From the NCBI RefSeq assembly GCF_003390865.1, contig NZ_QMEJ01000001.1, positions 620,001-684,000 of the forward strand: a stretch of DNA of 64,000 nucleotides. The letters are read 5' to 3'. Below the pieces are notes generated by a model. The model was given only the letters and a program-made list of their open reading frames with translations. It ran no database searches and was not told where the DNA came from. The translations under genes and the position numbers were made by a program. Below, one piece after another: positions 45,813 through 53,919 of the stretch. Every line of letters starts with the position of its first letter. Position 1 is the first letter of the stretch. The stretch is from Tropicimonas sp. IMCC34011 (GTDB taxonomy: Bacteria; Pseudomonadota; Alphaproteobacteria; Rhodobacterales; Rhodobacteraceae).

Positions 45813-46933
45813 GCAAGGCCCTCCCGTCGCCTCAGAAATCCGACGTCGGCCCGCACCCGCTCGCCGATAGGCCCCTCCCGCGGCGCGTCCCGGATCGTCG
45901 TCATCAGCGCCTCGGTCGGCGCGCCCCGCCCCTTGCGGGACCAGCTCAGCGCCCTCAGGACCTCCTCGGCCTCCGGGGGCACCCTGTCGGGCATCTCGGC
46001 GCCGAGGAGTGTCCCCCAGACACCGGACCAGAGCCGCCCGACCGTCCAGGGGTTGTAGCCCCCGCCGCCGAGGACGAGGTAGCGCGGGGAAAGCGGGCGC
46101 AGCGCCGCCACCATCCCGAAATGCGCATTGTTCGACAGTGCGAGCCGGGAGAGCGGATCCTCCTGAACCGCATCCGCACCGCATTGCAGGACGATGGCAT
46201 CCGGCGCGAACCGCTCCACCAGCGGCAGGATCAGCTCGCCCGCGATGAAGTTGAACTCGGTGTCGTTCAGTCCGGCCGGCACTGGCAGGTTCACGGCGCT
46301 GCCGCCCTCCCGATCCTCCAGCGCGCCCGTGAAGGGCCAGCGCTTCTCCTCGTGGACCGAGATCATCAGGACATCCGGCTCTCCGCTGAAGCCGACTGCG
46401 ACCCCGTCCGGATGGTGCGCGTCGATATCGACATAGGCCACCCGCCGCGCTCCGTTCCTGCGCAGCGACAGGATGCCGAGCACGGGATCGTTGAGATAGC
46501 AGAAGCCACCGGCACGGTCCGGCATCCCGTGATGCGTTCCGCCGGCGGGATTGTGGATCACGCCGCCTGTCGCAAGAAGCTCCCCTGCCAGAAGGGATCC
46601 GCCGGCGGCCGTCGCCGGTCGGCGGTAGATTTCCGGGAAGATCGGGTTGGAGACGGTGCCGATGTCGTGCCGCCGGCGGGTCTCCTCGTCCACCTCGCCA
46701 TCCGCCTCCGCCCTTTGTAGCGCGGCGACGTAGGCCGGATCATGCCAGGCATGGAGAGCCGCGGGCTTTGCGCGCGGGCTCGGGATGTAGCTTCCCGGCG
46801 GGACCCAGCCAAGCGCGCGGGTCAGGTCCATCACGGTGGAGACGCGCGGGATCGCAAGCGGGTGCCAGGAGCCGTAGGACGAGCCGCGATAGATCTCCGA
46901 TCCGATGAGCTTCGGCGCAGGGTCAGCCGTCAA
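45809..46933 (-). CDS. Histone deacetylase-family amidohydrolase (AcuC/HDAH-like)
   Basis: A 374-aa zinc-dependent deacetylase of the arginase/HDAC fold. Motifs: IPRVSTVMDL near the N-terminus, GGTHHGMPDRAGGFCYLND (catalytic His pair, about 131-149), VAYVDIDAHHPDGV (zinc Asp and His, about 165-178), QCGADA and LGGGGYNP (about 290-297). Substrates in bacteria include acetylpolyamines and acetylated enzymes; this one's is unknown. There is no ATG; TTG 46933 with GAGG six bases upstream is used and overlaps the peroxidase stop by 11 bases. Confidence 0.9.
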   Translation of the reverse strand: MTADPAPKLIGSEIYRGSSYGSWHPLAIPRVSTVMDLTRALGWVPPGSYIPSPRAKPAALHAWHDPAYVAALQRAEADGEVDEETRRRHDIGTVSNPIFPEIYRRPATAAGGSLLAGELLATGGVIHNPAGGTHHGMPDRAGGFCYLNDPVLGILSLRRNGARRVAYVDIDAHHPDGVAVGFSGEPDVLMISVHEEKRWPFTGALEDREGGSAVNLPVPAGLNDTEFNFIAGELILPLVERFAPDAIVLQCGADAVQEDPLSRLALSNNAHFGMVAALRPLSPRYLVLGGGGYNPWTVGRLWSGVWGTLLGAEMPDRVPPEAEEVLRALSWSRKGRGAPTEALMTTIRDAPREGPIGERVRADVGFLRRREGLA

Positions 46934-47468
46934 GCAGCGCCTCGATGGAGCGGATCATCGGCATGGACAGGGGGCGGGTGGCGGCGCCGAACGTCCGCAC
47001 GACGCGCCCGTCCGGGCCAAGCAAGATCTTGTTGAAGTTCCAGTCCGGCTCGAACCCCTCCTCGGCCTTCACCCACGCATAGAAGGGATGCGCCTTCGGG
47101 CCGCGGACATGCGTGATCGAGGCCATCGGCAGGGTGATGTCGAACTGGAGCGCACAGAAGTCCCGCACCTCCTTGTCGCTGCCGAGTTCCTGGTGGAAGT
47201 CGTCCGACGGTACGGCCAGCACATGCAGGCCCCGATCTGCATAGCGATCGTGAAGATCCTGAAGTCCGTCCAGCTGGGGCGCAAATGCGCAGAGCGACGC
47301 TGTGTTCACCACGAGCACCGGATCTCCCCGCCACGCCGAAAGATCGTGTCGACCGCCATCGATGGACGCGAAGGTGAAGTCTGGTATGCGCGGCCCAGAG
47401 GACGCCGCCCCGAGGGGCCCTGCCACGAGCGTTGCGCCGAGGGCGAAAGAGAATGTGCGGCGGTGCAT
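46923..47468 (-). CDS. Exported glutathione peroxidase-family protein
   Basis: A 181-aa thioredoxin-fold peroxidase with a signal peptide (MHRRTFSFALGATLVAGPLG, cleavage near AAS at 21-23), so it acts in the periplasm or on the membrane. The peroxidatic cysteine is Cys60 in VNTASLCAFA; WNFNKILLGPDG supplies the Trp/Asn of the catalytic tetrad. The usual NQF glutamine segment reads SDDFHQELG, so the tetrad glutamine appears replaced. It is a cysteine (not selenocysteine) enzyme, probably using thioredoxin-like donors. It overlaps the deacetylase gene and is first in a gpx-HDAC-thpR run. Confidence 0.88.
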   Translation of the reverse strand: MHRRTFSFALGATLVAGPLGAASSGPRIPDFTFASIDGGRHDLSAWRGDPVLVVNTASLCAFAPQLDGLQDLHDRYADRGLHVLAVPSDDFHQELGSDKEVRDFCALQFDITLPMASITHVRGPKAHPFYAWVKAEEGFEPDWNFNKILLGPDGRVVRTFGAATRPLSMPMIRSIEALLDG

Positions 47469-47594
47469 CGAAACGCCCCTTCGTCAGGACTGTGAGCCGC
47501 AATGGTATGGCGCGGTCACGCCGCTTCAAGATCTTGCGCCATGCGGCACGGAGACACTTGCAGGGGCGGCGGAACTGCCTACATGCTCGGACCG

Positions 47595-48035
47595 ATGATC
47601 CGCTACTCCCTCAAATGCGACAAGGACCACCGCTTCGAAAGCTGGTTTGCCTCGGCCGAGAAGTTCGAGGCCCTGCGCGATTCCGGCCGTCTCGGCTGCG
47701 CCGTTTGTGGCTCGTCTGAGGTCGACCGGGCGATGATGGCGCCGAGCGTCTCCTCCGGCCGCACGCCGACCAAAGATTCCGCACCGTCCGAGCGTCCCCT
47801 ATCGCAGCCCGCGAGCCCCGCCGAACAGGCGCTCCGGGAGCTGCGCCGGAAGATCGAGGCGGGGACCGAGGATGTCGGCCGGAACTTCGCCCGCGAAGCC
47901 CGCGCCATACACGAGGGCGAAAAGCCGAGCCGGGCCATCCGCGGAGAGGCACGGCCCGACGAGGCAAGGGAGCTTCTCCGCGACGGGATCGAGGTCGTCC
48001 CCCTGCCCTTCCTTCGCAATACGAAGGCGAACTGA
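47595..48035 (+). CDS. DUF1178 family protein
   Basis: A 146-aa protein of the alphaproteobacterial DUF1178 family. An N-terminal zinc-ribbon-like part contains MIRYSLKCDKDHRFESWF and CAVCGSSEVDRAMMAP; the C-terminal part is helical and arginine-rich, ending near IEVVPLP. Function is unknown; the ribbon suggests nucleic-acid or protein binding. ATG 47595 is preferred; ATG 47583 (MLGPMIRY) is an alternative. Divergent from the peroxidase gene. No operon partner. Confidence 0.85.
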   Translation: MIRYSLKCDKDHRFESWFASAEKFEALRDSGRLGCAVCGSSEVDRAMMAPSVSSGRTPTKDSAPSERPLSQPASPAEQALRELRRKIEAGTEDVGRNFAREARAIHEGEKPSRAIRGEARPDEARELLRDGIEVVPLPFLRNTKAN

Positions 48036-48177
48036 GCGCCGAGATCGGCTGATTCGCCTGAGCCCCGGATAGTGCCCCCTCGTCGCGCACGCTGCGCAGC
48101 ACCGGCGACTTGTCCCACCAGTCCACGCGGCGCCGGACCTCGCCTCCCGGCGCACCCGCGCTACCCCCAGAATGTCA

Positions 48178-48212
48178 GAAGCCGCGCACTCCACAAAAGG
48201 AGGCGCGGCTTC
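48178..48212 (-). terminator. Strong hairpin downstream of rpmG
   Basis: GAAGCCGCGC (48178-48187) pairs perfectly with GCGCGGCTTC (48203-48212), with an inner CTCC/GGAG pairing. T tracts are poor on both strands. A 9-base direct repeat GAATGTCAG flanks it (48170-48178 and 48214-48222). It probably ends rpmG transcription, perhaps also DUF1178 from the other side. Confidence 0.55.
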
Positions 48213-48254
48213 CGAATGTCAGCAAGGCCCAAGTGCCGAGCGCGCGAGCGCCTC

Positions 48255-48422
48255 TTACTTGATCTTGCCTTCCTTGTACTCGACGTGCTTGCGCGCGACG
48301 GGGTCGTACTTCTTGATCGTCATCTTCTCGGTCATGGTCCGGGCGTTCTTCTTGGTCACGTAGAAGTGGCCCGTATCCGCGGTCGAGTTCAGGCGGATCT
48401 TGATCGTTGTCGGCTTCGCCAT
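48255..48422 (-). CDS. rpmG: 50S ribosomal protein L33
   Basis: A 55-aa ribosomal protein. It begins [20 protein letters not shown] and ends [10 protein letters not shown] with the L33 core [15 protein letters not shown]. The zinc-binding cysteines found in some L33 forms are absent, so this is the zinc-free (C-minus) type. ATG 48422 has GGAG-type bases upstream (CGAAGGAGAGACG). It is monocistronic, close to the RNase P RNA gene on the same strand. Confidence 0.95.
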   Translation of the reverse strand: MAKPTTIKIRLNSTADTGHFYVTKKNARTMTEKMTIKKYDPVARKHVEYKEGKIK

Positions 48423-48521
48423 CTCGTCTCTCCTTCGCGCGGGAGGTCGGCCCGCCGGTGATAAGCTTGAATGCGCCTTTTACCCGTGCGCCGCCCCCTG
48501 TCAACAGGGAGCGGGCCTGAG

Positions 48522-48909
48522 ATTTCGCGCGGACGGCCTGTAAGCCGGATCCTGTGGTCGGGGACGGATCCCCGCCGACGACCATTCATCTGCTCCCGCC
48601 CTCGCGGACGGGATCTAGCTGCCAACCCGACCTCCCGGGCTGAAGCGGCCCTGCCCTCGTATCGGGCGCGGAGGTCCTATTCGGCATTGCTCCCGGTGGG
48701 GCTTGCCATGCCGGAGACGTTGCCGCCTCCGCGGTGGGCTCTTACCCCACCGTTTCACCCTGACCCCGGACGGATCCGGGGCGGTCTGTTCTCTGTGGCG
48801 CTTTCCGTCGGGTTACCCCGCCCGGGCGTTACCCGGCACCGTTTCTTCATGGAGTCCGGACTTTCCTCGGAAGGATGTCCTCCCGCGGCCGTCCGGCCAT
48901 CCGCGCGAG
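48522..48909 (-). ncRNA. rnpB: RNase P RNA (class A)
   Basis: Catalytic RNA that matures tRNA 5' ends, about 388 nt. The P1 helix is formed by GCGCGGATGGCC (48906-48895) and GGCCGTCCGCGC (48538-48527), with one G-U pair. Next to P1 on the 5' side is the conserved GAGGAAAGTCCGGACTCC, and near the 3' end the conserved GGATCCGGCTTACAGGCC; both are hallmarks of bacterial RNase P RNA. Exact ends are estimated from P1. No T-rich terminator was found directly downstream. Confidence 0.93.
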
Positions 48910-48938
48910 CGTCCAGCTATGCGCGGTGATCCTCGGGG

Positions 48939-49637
48939 TCAAGCCTCGGCAAGACGTGCGAGGACGGCGCGTGCCCGTGCAAGATCTGTGGCATCCGCAG
49001 CGCCGGTGAAGAAGGGTCGCGCACGAAGGCGGAAGGCCGCCAGCCGGTCCTCGTGGGGGGCGTCGCCTGGATAGCCGATCTCGGTGAGAAGGGAGTCCAG
49101 CTCGCCGATATCGCACGGCCCCTCCTCCTTGATCGAAAGAATGTCCACATCCGGCCAGAGGGCGAGATCCCGGCGCACGAGACGCAGCCAGTCGAACCGC
49201 CCGCCCGGATCGACCTTCCGTCCCGGAGCCATGTCGGAGTGGCCGATCACCCCGCCGGGGCCGATCCCGTGGCGGGCCATCACACCGGGGAGCAGATCCT
49301 CGAGGGCGGACATCAGCGGCTCCGAGAACGGAGACCGCCCGTCATTGTCGAGCTCGATGCCGATGGACCGGGAGTTGATATCCCCCTGCCCGCACCAGCT
49401 TCCTGCACCGGCATGCCAGGCACGCCGCTCCTCCGGAACGAGCGAATGCACCTCCCCGTCCCGCGCGATCAGCCAGTGCGCGGAGACCTCCGCCACAGGA
49501 TCGCAGAGGCGGTCGAGGGCAAGCTCGGCGGTTGCCATGGCGGTGAAATGCAGGACGACGAGATCCGGGCGCAGCCCGTCCCGCCGGTCCCCGTGATTGG
49601 GAGAAGACCGCGCGGCGCGCTCTTCTGCGAGGGTCAA
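48939..49637 (-). CDS. N-acetylmuramoyl-L-alanine amidase (AmpD/Amidase_2 type)
   Basis: A 232-aa (from TTG 49637) zinc amidase cleaving MurNAc-L-Ala bonds during peptidoglycan recycling. Motifs: SPNHGDRRDG, LVVLHFTAM (first zinc His), SIGIELDNDG and IGHSDMAPGRKVDPGGRFDW (remaining zinc ligands and catalytic Lys). No ATG or GTG precedes the domain in frame; TTG 49637, 7 bases after the upstream stop, is the only usual start candidate and its ribosome-binding site is weak, so the start is uncertain. No signal peptide, hence probably cytosolic. It lies behind the Excalibur lipoprotein gene. Confidence 0.85.
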   Translation of the reverse strand: MTLAEERAARSSPNHGDRRDGLRPDLVVLHFTAMATAELALDRLCDPVAEVSAHWLIARDGEVHSLVPEERRAWHAGAGSWCGQGDINSRSIGIELDNDGRSPFSEPLMSALEDLLPGVMARHGIGPGGVIGHSDMAPGRKVDPGGRFDWLRLVRRDLALWPDVDILSIKEEGPCDIGELDSLLTEIGYPGDAPHEDRLAAFRLRARPFFTGAADATDLARARAVLARLAEA

Positions 49638-49644
49638 CGGCAGA

Positions 49645-50373
49645 TCAGCTGCGCGCGGCGCGGAAGCCGCTGGGATCCCAGGAGCAGGCGAACCCGTCGC
49701 CATCCGGGTCGATCCCGAGACGGTCGCGCTGCGGCCCGCCGCGGGCGAGGAAATCCCGCTGCGCCACGTCAGGCGAGGGATAGTTCGCGCAGTTCCGCCG
49801 AGCCTTCTCAGCGCTGGCGAACATCCGGCGGTACAGCGGCTGTCCGACGGAATTGCTCGTCTGGAGGGCATAGGCGACGATGTTCGGACCGCCCTCGCCC
49901 GTGCGCTGCGGCAACTCGCCCGGCTGCACCTGACGGTATTGCGCCCGCTGGCGTTCGAGGCGCTCGGCGTCGCTCTCGATCGTCTCCCGCTCGGCCACGG
50001 CCTTGAAGTTCTGCTCGTCCGAGAGTTCGGCCGACCCAGGGGGGCTGATGACCGCGCCGGGAACGGGCTCCACGACAACCGCCTCGGGTGGCGGATAGGA
50101 CGACGCCGAAGTGGAGCCCTGCGCGCCGATCCCGGCCGCGGCGAGATCGGAGGAGGACAGGCCATCGACCGCAGAGCTGTTCACCGCGGGAGCGCCAGTA
50201 GCTTCGGGCGGCAGGACCGGCAGCGCGCCGGTGGCCTGCCCCGCGCGGGCGGTCTCGAAGCTCACCCGGTCGTCGTACTGCGCCGCACTGTCCGGGATTG
50301 CCGGCTGGCACGCGGAGAGCGCGAGCGCGGCAAGAACGGTCAGGGCGGTGGAGGAATGAATCGAACGGGTCAT
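49645..50373 (-). CDS. Lipoprotein with C-terminal Excalibur calcium-binding domain
   Basis: A 242-aa exported lipoprotein. The signal peptide MTRSIHSSTALTVLAALALS ends in lipobox ALSAC (Cys about 22). A low-complexity Pro/Ala/Ser middle region is followed by an Excalibur domain near the C-terminus: NCANYPSPDVAQRDF, then DRLGIDPDGDGFACSWDP with the DxDxDG calcium loop. Excalibur domains are found on envelope proteins and nucleases. The function is unknown. ATG 50373 is chosen over an in-frame start at 50427 because it gives an intact signal peptide. It follows gatA by 44 bp. Confidence 0.85.
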   Translation of the reverse strand: MTRSIHSSTALTVLAALALSACQPAIPDSAAQYDDRVSFETARAGQATGALPVLPPEATGAPAVNSSAVDGLSSSDLAAAGIGAQGSTSASSYPPPEAVVVEPVPGAVISPPGSAELSDEQNFKAVAERETIESDAERLERQRAQYRQVQPGELPQRTGEGGPNIVAYALQTSNSVGQPLYRRMFASAEKARRNCANYPSPDVAQRDFLARGGPQRDRLGIDPDGDGFACSWDPSGFRAARS

Positions 50374-50417
50374 CTTCGGTCTACCAGGATGAGAAGAAGT
50401 TTTTTGCTGCCGGCACG

Positions 50418-51899
50418 TTACCACCAACGCTCCGGACGCGCCACGAAGCCGGCTTCACGTTCCAGTACGTCGGCGGTGTTCAGCAGACCGGACTCGTCCC
50501 AGGGACGCCCAATGAGCTGGAGACCGAGGGGAAGGCCGTCCTCCGTCTGGCCCGCCGGAACGGAGATCGCCGGCAGGCCCGCGAGGTTCACGGTCACGGT
50601 GAAGACATCGTTGAGATACATCTGCACCGGGTCCGCGTCAGCCATGCTGCCGAGCGCAAAGGCTGCCGAGGGGGTGGTCGGCGTCAGGATCGCGTCGACG
50701 CCCTTGTCGAAGGCCGTGTCGAAATCGTGCTTGATCAGGGCCCGCACCTTCCGCGCACGGTTGTAATACGCATCGTAGAAGCCGGCAGACAGAACATAGG
50801 TGCCCACCATGACGCGGCGCTGAACCTCTGCACCGAAACCTTCGGCGCGGGTCTTCTCGTACATCTCGAGAATGCCGTCACCGGGCTCGCTTTTCGCGCG
50901 GCGTCCGAAGCGCACCCCGTCGTAGCGCGCAAGGTTGGAGGAGGCTTCGGCGGGCGCGATGACGTAATAGGCCGGCAGAGCGTATTTCGTGTTCGGCAGG
51001 GAAATCTCCCTGATCTCCGCCCCGGCCTCGCGCAGCATGCGCACGCCGTCCTGCCAGAGCGTGTCGATCTCCTTCGGGATCCCGTCCATGCGATACTCGC
51101 GGGGAACGCCGATCACCTTGCCACGGATATCGCCCGTGAGCGCGGCCTCGAAATCGGGCACGGGAATGTCGGCGGAGGTCGAATCGCTCGCATCGTGCCC
51201 GGCCATCGCCTGCAGCATGATCGCGCTGTCCCGCACGGTCCGGGTCATCGGTCCGGCCTGATCGAGCGATGAGGCGAACGCGATGATCCCCCAGCGGGAA
51301 ACGCGGCCATAGGTGGGCTTGAGGCCGGTGATGCCGGTGAAGGCCGCCGGCTGGCGGATCGATCCGCCGGTATCCGTGCCGGTCGCGGCGAGGCAGAGGG
51401 ACGCCGCCACGGCGGAGGCGGAGCCGCCGGAGGAGCCGCCGGGGGTCAGCGCCTCGGTGTCGCCCGAGCGACGATAGGGATTCACGGCCGGTCCGTAGGT
51501 GCTGGTCTCGTTCGAGCTGCCCATGGCGAACTCGTCCATGTTCAGCTTGCCGAGCATCACGGCGCCAGACCGCCAGAGCTTCGCCGTCACCGTGCTCTCG
51601 TATTCGGGCGTGAAGCCGTCGAGGATGCGGGACGCCGCCTGTGACGCGACACCTTGCGTGCAGAACAGGTCCTTGATGCCGAGCGGGATGCCGCACATGT
51701 CCGGCGCGTCGCCTTCGGAGATGCGCTTGTCCGCGGCGCGCGCCATGTCCATGGCGAGATCCGGCGTCTCGTGGACGAACGCGCCGAGCGCTCCCGCCTC
51801 CGAAATCGCGGAGATATAGCCCTCGGTCAGCTCGGCGGAGGTCACGTCCCCCTTGCGGAGCGCGTCGCGCGCTTCGGCGATGGTCTCTGGAGCGCTCAT
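50418..51899 (-). CDS. gatA: Asp/Glu-tRNA amidotransferase subunit A
   Basis: Amidase-signature subunit releasing ammonia from glutamine for conversion of Glu-tRNA(Gln)/Asp-tRNA(Asn) to the amides; 493 aa. The Ser-cisSer-Lys triad is visible: GIKDLFC (Lys about 75), [10 protein letters not shown] and [14 protein letters not shown] (serines about 150-175). The start overlaps the gatC stop as ATGA. gatB, which carries the kinase activity, is not in this window; in alphaproteobacteria it is often unlinked. Confidence 0.96.
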   Translation of the reverse strand: MSAPETIAEARDALRKGDVTSAELTEGYISAISEAGALGAFVHETPDLAMDMARAADKRISEGDAPDMCGIPLGIKDLFCTQGVASQAASRILDGFTPEYESTVTAKLWRSGAVMLGKLNMDEFAMGSSNETSTYGPAVNPYRRSGDTEALTPGGSSGGSASAVAASLCLAATGTDTGGSIRQPAAFTGITGLKPTYGRVSRWGIIAFASSLDQAGPMTRTVRDSAIMLQAMAGHDASDSTSADIPVPDFEAALTGDIRGKVIGVPREYRMDGIPKEIDTLWQDGVRMLREAGAEIREISLPNTKYALPAYYVIAPAEASSNLARYDGVRFGRRAKSEPGDGILEMYEKTRAEGFGAEVQRRVMVGTYVLSAGFYDAYYNRARKVRALIKHDFDTAFDKGVDAILTPTTPSAAFALGSMADADPVQMYLNDVFTVTVNLAGLPAISVPAGQTEDGLPLGLQLIGRPWDESGLLNTADVLEREAGFVARPERWW

Positions 51900-52183
51900 T
51901 CGACCACCTTCGGAACGGCAAAGAAGCCCTCGCGGGCATCAGGAGCGTTGGACAGCACCTTCTTGGGGTAGCCGCCATCGGTCACCTCGTCATCCCGGCG
52001 CTTGAGGCGCTGCGGCGTGACGGAGGTCATCGGTTCGACGCCTGTCACGTCGACCTCGGAGAGCTGCTCGATGAAGCCGAGGATGGCGTTGAACTCACCG
52101 GCGAGTGCCGGAAGCTGGTCCTCCTCGACGCGGATCCGGGCAAGCCGGGCCACGCGCCGCGCGGTGTCGGTATCGATCGACAT
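51896..52183 (-). CDS. gatC: Asp/Glu-tRNA amidotransferase subunit C
   Basis: A 95-aa helper subunit that stabilises GatAB. It begins [20 protein letters not shown] and has the family centre [20 protein letters not shown] plus the C-terminal [11 protein letters not shown]. The start at ATG 52183 is typical; the larger in-frame extension upstream has no similarity. Translationally coupled to gatA by a 4-base overlap. Confidence 0.95.
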   Translation of the reverse strand: MSIDTDTARRVARLARIRVEEDQLPALAGEFNAILGFIEQLSEVDVTGVEPMTSVTPQRLKRRDDEVTDGGYPKKVLSNAPDAREGFFAVPKVVE

Positions 52184-52338
52184 GGGGTCAGCGCCTTTCG
52201 AGTAACTGTCTGAGCGGATCGCGAGGCGGTCTAAGCCAAGGCCGCGCCGCCCGCAAGCCGGCCGGGCCGCGCGAAAGGTCCGGGCCATGAGGATCCCGCC
52301 CTGAGCGGCACGGATCGGCGCCGGGCGAGCGCCCTGCC

Positions 52339-52995
52339 CTATCCGGCGGCGCGGGCGGCGTCGCAGAAGGCGCGGATCAGCCCGGCATCCTTGATGCCGC
52401 GCGCCGATTCGACCCCCGAGGACACATCGACCTGCTTCGCGCCGGTGACGCGGATCGCCTCGCCCACGTTGTCCGGGGTCAGCCCGCCGGCGAGCATCCA
52501 GGGCATGTCCCACTCAACGCCCTCGAGGAGGGACCAGTCGAAGCTTTCCCCGTTGCCGCCCGGAAGCGCGTCCGCCGCGCTGCCCTTGGCATCGATGAGG
52601 AGCTGGTCAGCCGATTCGAGATAATCGGGGAGCGCTTCAAGATCGGCCTCTGAGGCGATGGTGATCGCCTTCATCACCGGCAGGCCGAACATGTCCCGCA
52701 ACTCCTCGAGCCGCTGCGGCCCCTCGTTGCCATGGCACTGGATGAGGTCGATCCGGGCGACGTCCAGCAGCCCCTCGAAGAGCGCGTCGGGCGCATTTAC
52801 CGTCAGCGCGACCTTCTCGATCCCGTCCGGCACCAGCCGGGTCAGCTCGGCGGCGACGTCGAGGCCAATATTGCGCGGCGATGGCTCGTAGAAGACGAAG
52901 CCGGCGTAATCGGCGCCGGCCTCGGCAATGGCGGTCACATCTTCGGGCCGTGTCAGACCGCACACCTTGATGCGGATCCCGGAACTGTCGGTCAT
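52339..52995 (-). CDS. trpF: Phosphoribosylanthranilate isomerase
   Basis: TIM-barrel isomerase of tryptophan synthesis, 218 aa. [19 protein letters not shown] (catalytic Cys about residue 11) begins the barrel; [32 protein letters not shown] and [10 protein letters not shown] (catalytic Asp) follow. ATG 52995 is chosen; an upstream in-frame start would overlap lapA. It is 11 bp behind the LapA-domain gene. trpB, normally next, does not follow: gatC-gatA do. Confidence 0.95.
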   Translation of the reverse strand: MTDSSGIRIKVCGLTRPEDVTAIAEAGADYAGFVFYEPSPRNIGLDVAAELTRLVPDGIEKVALTVNAPDALFEGLLDVARIDLIQCHGNEGPQRLEELRDMFGLPVMKAITIASEADLEALPDYLESADQLLIDAKGSAADALPGGNGESFDWSLLEGVEWDMPWMLAGGLTPDNVGEAIRVTGAKQVDVSSGVESARGIKDAGLIRAFCDAARAAG

Positions 52996-53006
52996 GGAGG
53001 TCTCTC

Positions 53007-53381
53007 TCAGGAGGCGCGGCGGCGCTGCTGCACCGTGCTGTCGTCGAGAATGGCCAGAACCTCGTCCTTGCCCTCGTTCTTCTCCCCGCGCAGGCGGGCA
53101 TTCTCGGCCCGGAGATCGGCGATCTCGCGGCCGCGGTTGCGCGCTTCGACGCGGTGCTTGTGCTCGCGCACCCATTCCAGAAGGTAGCCGATGAGAAGGC
53201 CGACGACGACGCTGCCCAGAACCACGATGAACAGCGGCAGCGAGGCGCCGGGCGCGACGCCGAACAGGCGCTCGAGCGGCTCCGGCATCAGCGCCAGTTC
53301 GACGATCTGCCGGTTTGCGAGGGAGATCGTCAGAAGGACGATCAGGAGGACGGCCAGGACGGCCAGCCTAATGTATTTCAT
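53007..53381 (-). CDS. lapA: LapA-domain (DUF1049) membrane protein
   Basis: A 124-aa membrane protein with two hydrophobic helices (LAVLAVLLIVLLTISLAN and LFIVVLGSVVVGLLIGYLLE) and a cytoplasmic coiled coil (about 75-105, EIADLRAENARLRGE). It matches LapA/DUF1049, linked in E. coli to LPS assembly together with LapB. Position between ihfB and trpF is typical of alphaproteobacteria. Seven bases follow the ihfB stop before its ATG (53381). Confidence 0.85.
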   Translation of the reverse strand: MKYIRLAVLAVLLIVLLTISLANRQIVELALMPEPLERLFGVAPGASLPLFIVVLGSVVVGLLIGYLLEWVREHKHRVEARNRGREIADLRAENARLRGEKNEGKDEVLAILDDSTVQQRRRAS

Positions 53382-53388
53382 GTCGCGT

Positions 53389-53685
53389 TCAGGCCTTTTC
53401 GTTCGCGCTGTCGTTGAGGCGTTCGCGCAGGAGCTTGCCGGTCTTGAAGAAGGGCACGTATTTCTCTTCGACCGCAACCGATTCCCCGGTCCGGGGATTG
53501 CGGCCGGTCCGGGCGTCCCGCTTCTTCACGGAGAAGGCGCCAAAGCCGCGCAGCTCGATCCGGTCCCCATTCGCCAGCGCATCGATGATCTCTTCGAAGA
53601 TCGTGTTCACGATCTTCTCGACATCGCGTTGATAGAGATGCGGATTTTCCTCGGCGATCAGGTGGATCAGTTCGGAACGTATCAT
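53389..53685 (-). CDS. ihfB: Integration host factor subunit beta
   Basis: A 98-aa DNA-bending protein of the HU/IHF family. Features: [17 protein letters not shown] helix, the [15 protein letters not shown] strand and the beta-arm [17 protein letters not shown] with the DNA-intercalating proline. IHF-beta rather than HU is indicated by the MIRSEL start and the position between rpsA and lapA. A terminator separates it from rpsA, so it probably has a promoter of its own in the 234-bp gap. Confidence 0.94.
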   Translation of the reverse strand: MIRSELIHLIAEENPHLYQRDVEKIVNTIFEEIIDALANGDRIELRGFGAFSVKKRDARTGRNPRTGESVAVEEKYVPFFKTGKLLRERLNDSANEKA

Positions 53686-53840
53686 GGAGAGTCTCCTCCG
53701 CCTGCGATGCCATCAGCCCGAGGACGACTATAGCGCATCATTCCCTTTTAGGAATGCCCGACAGGCCCTTACGGCACCCACTCGCCGAAATTGCTTCGCG
53801 TCAAGCGTCGTCCGTGGCCGTCTTGCCCCTGCCTTCGATG

Positions 53841-53876
53841 AAGAAAGGGCCCGCGCGATCCCCCGCGCGGGCCCTC
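53841..53876 (-). terminator. Terminator after rpsA
   Basis: On the minus strand an 11-bp perfect stem GGGCCCGCGCG/CGCGCGGGCCC (53874-53864 with 53857-53847) has a 6-base loop and is followed by TTTCTT. Confidence 0.92.
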
Positions 53877-53919
53877 TCGATGTCTCTCACTCCGGCCTCG
53901 GATGGGCCGGATGCGGACC

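Noticed and set aside
44376-46058. 560-codon plus-strand frame overlapping waaA and the thpR/HDAC genes
   Set aside because: Arginine/proline-rich translation with no motifs, crossing three genuine genes.
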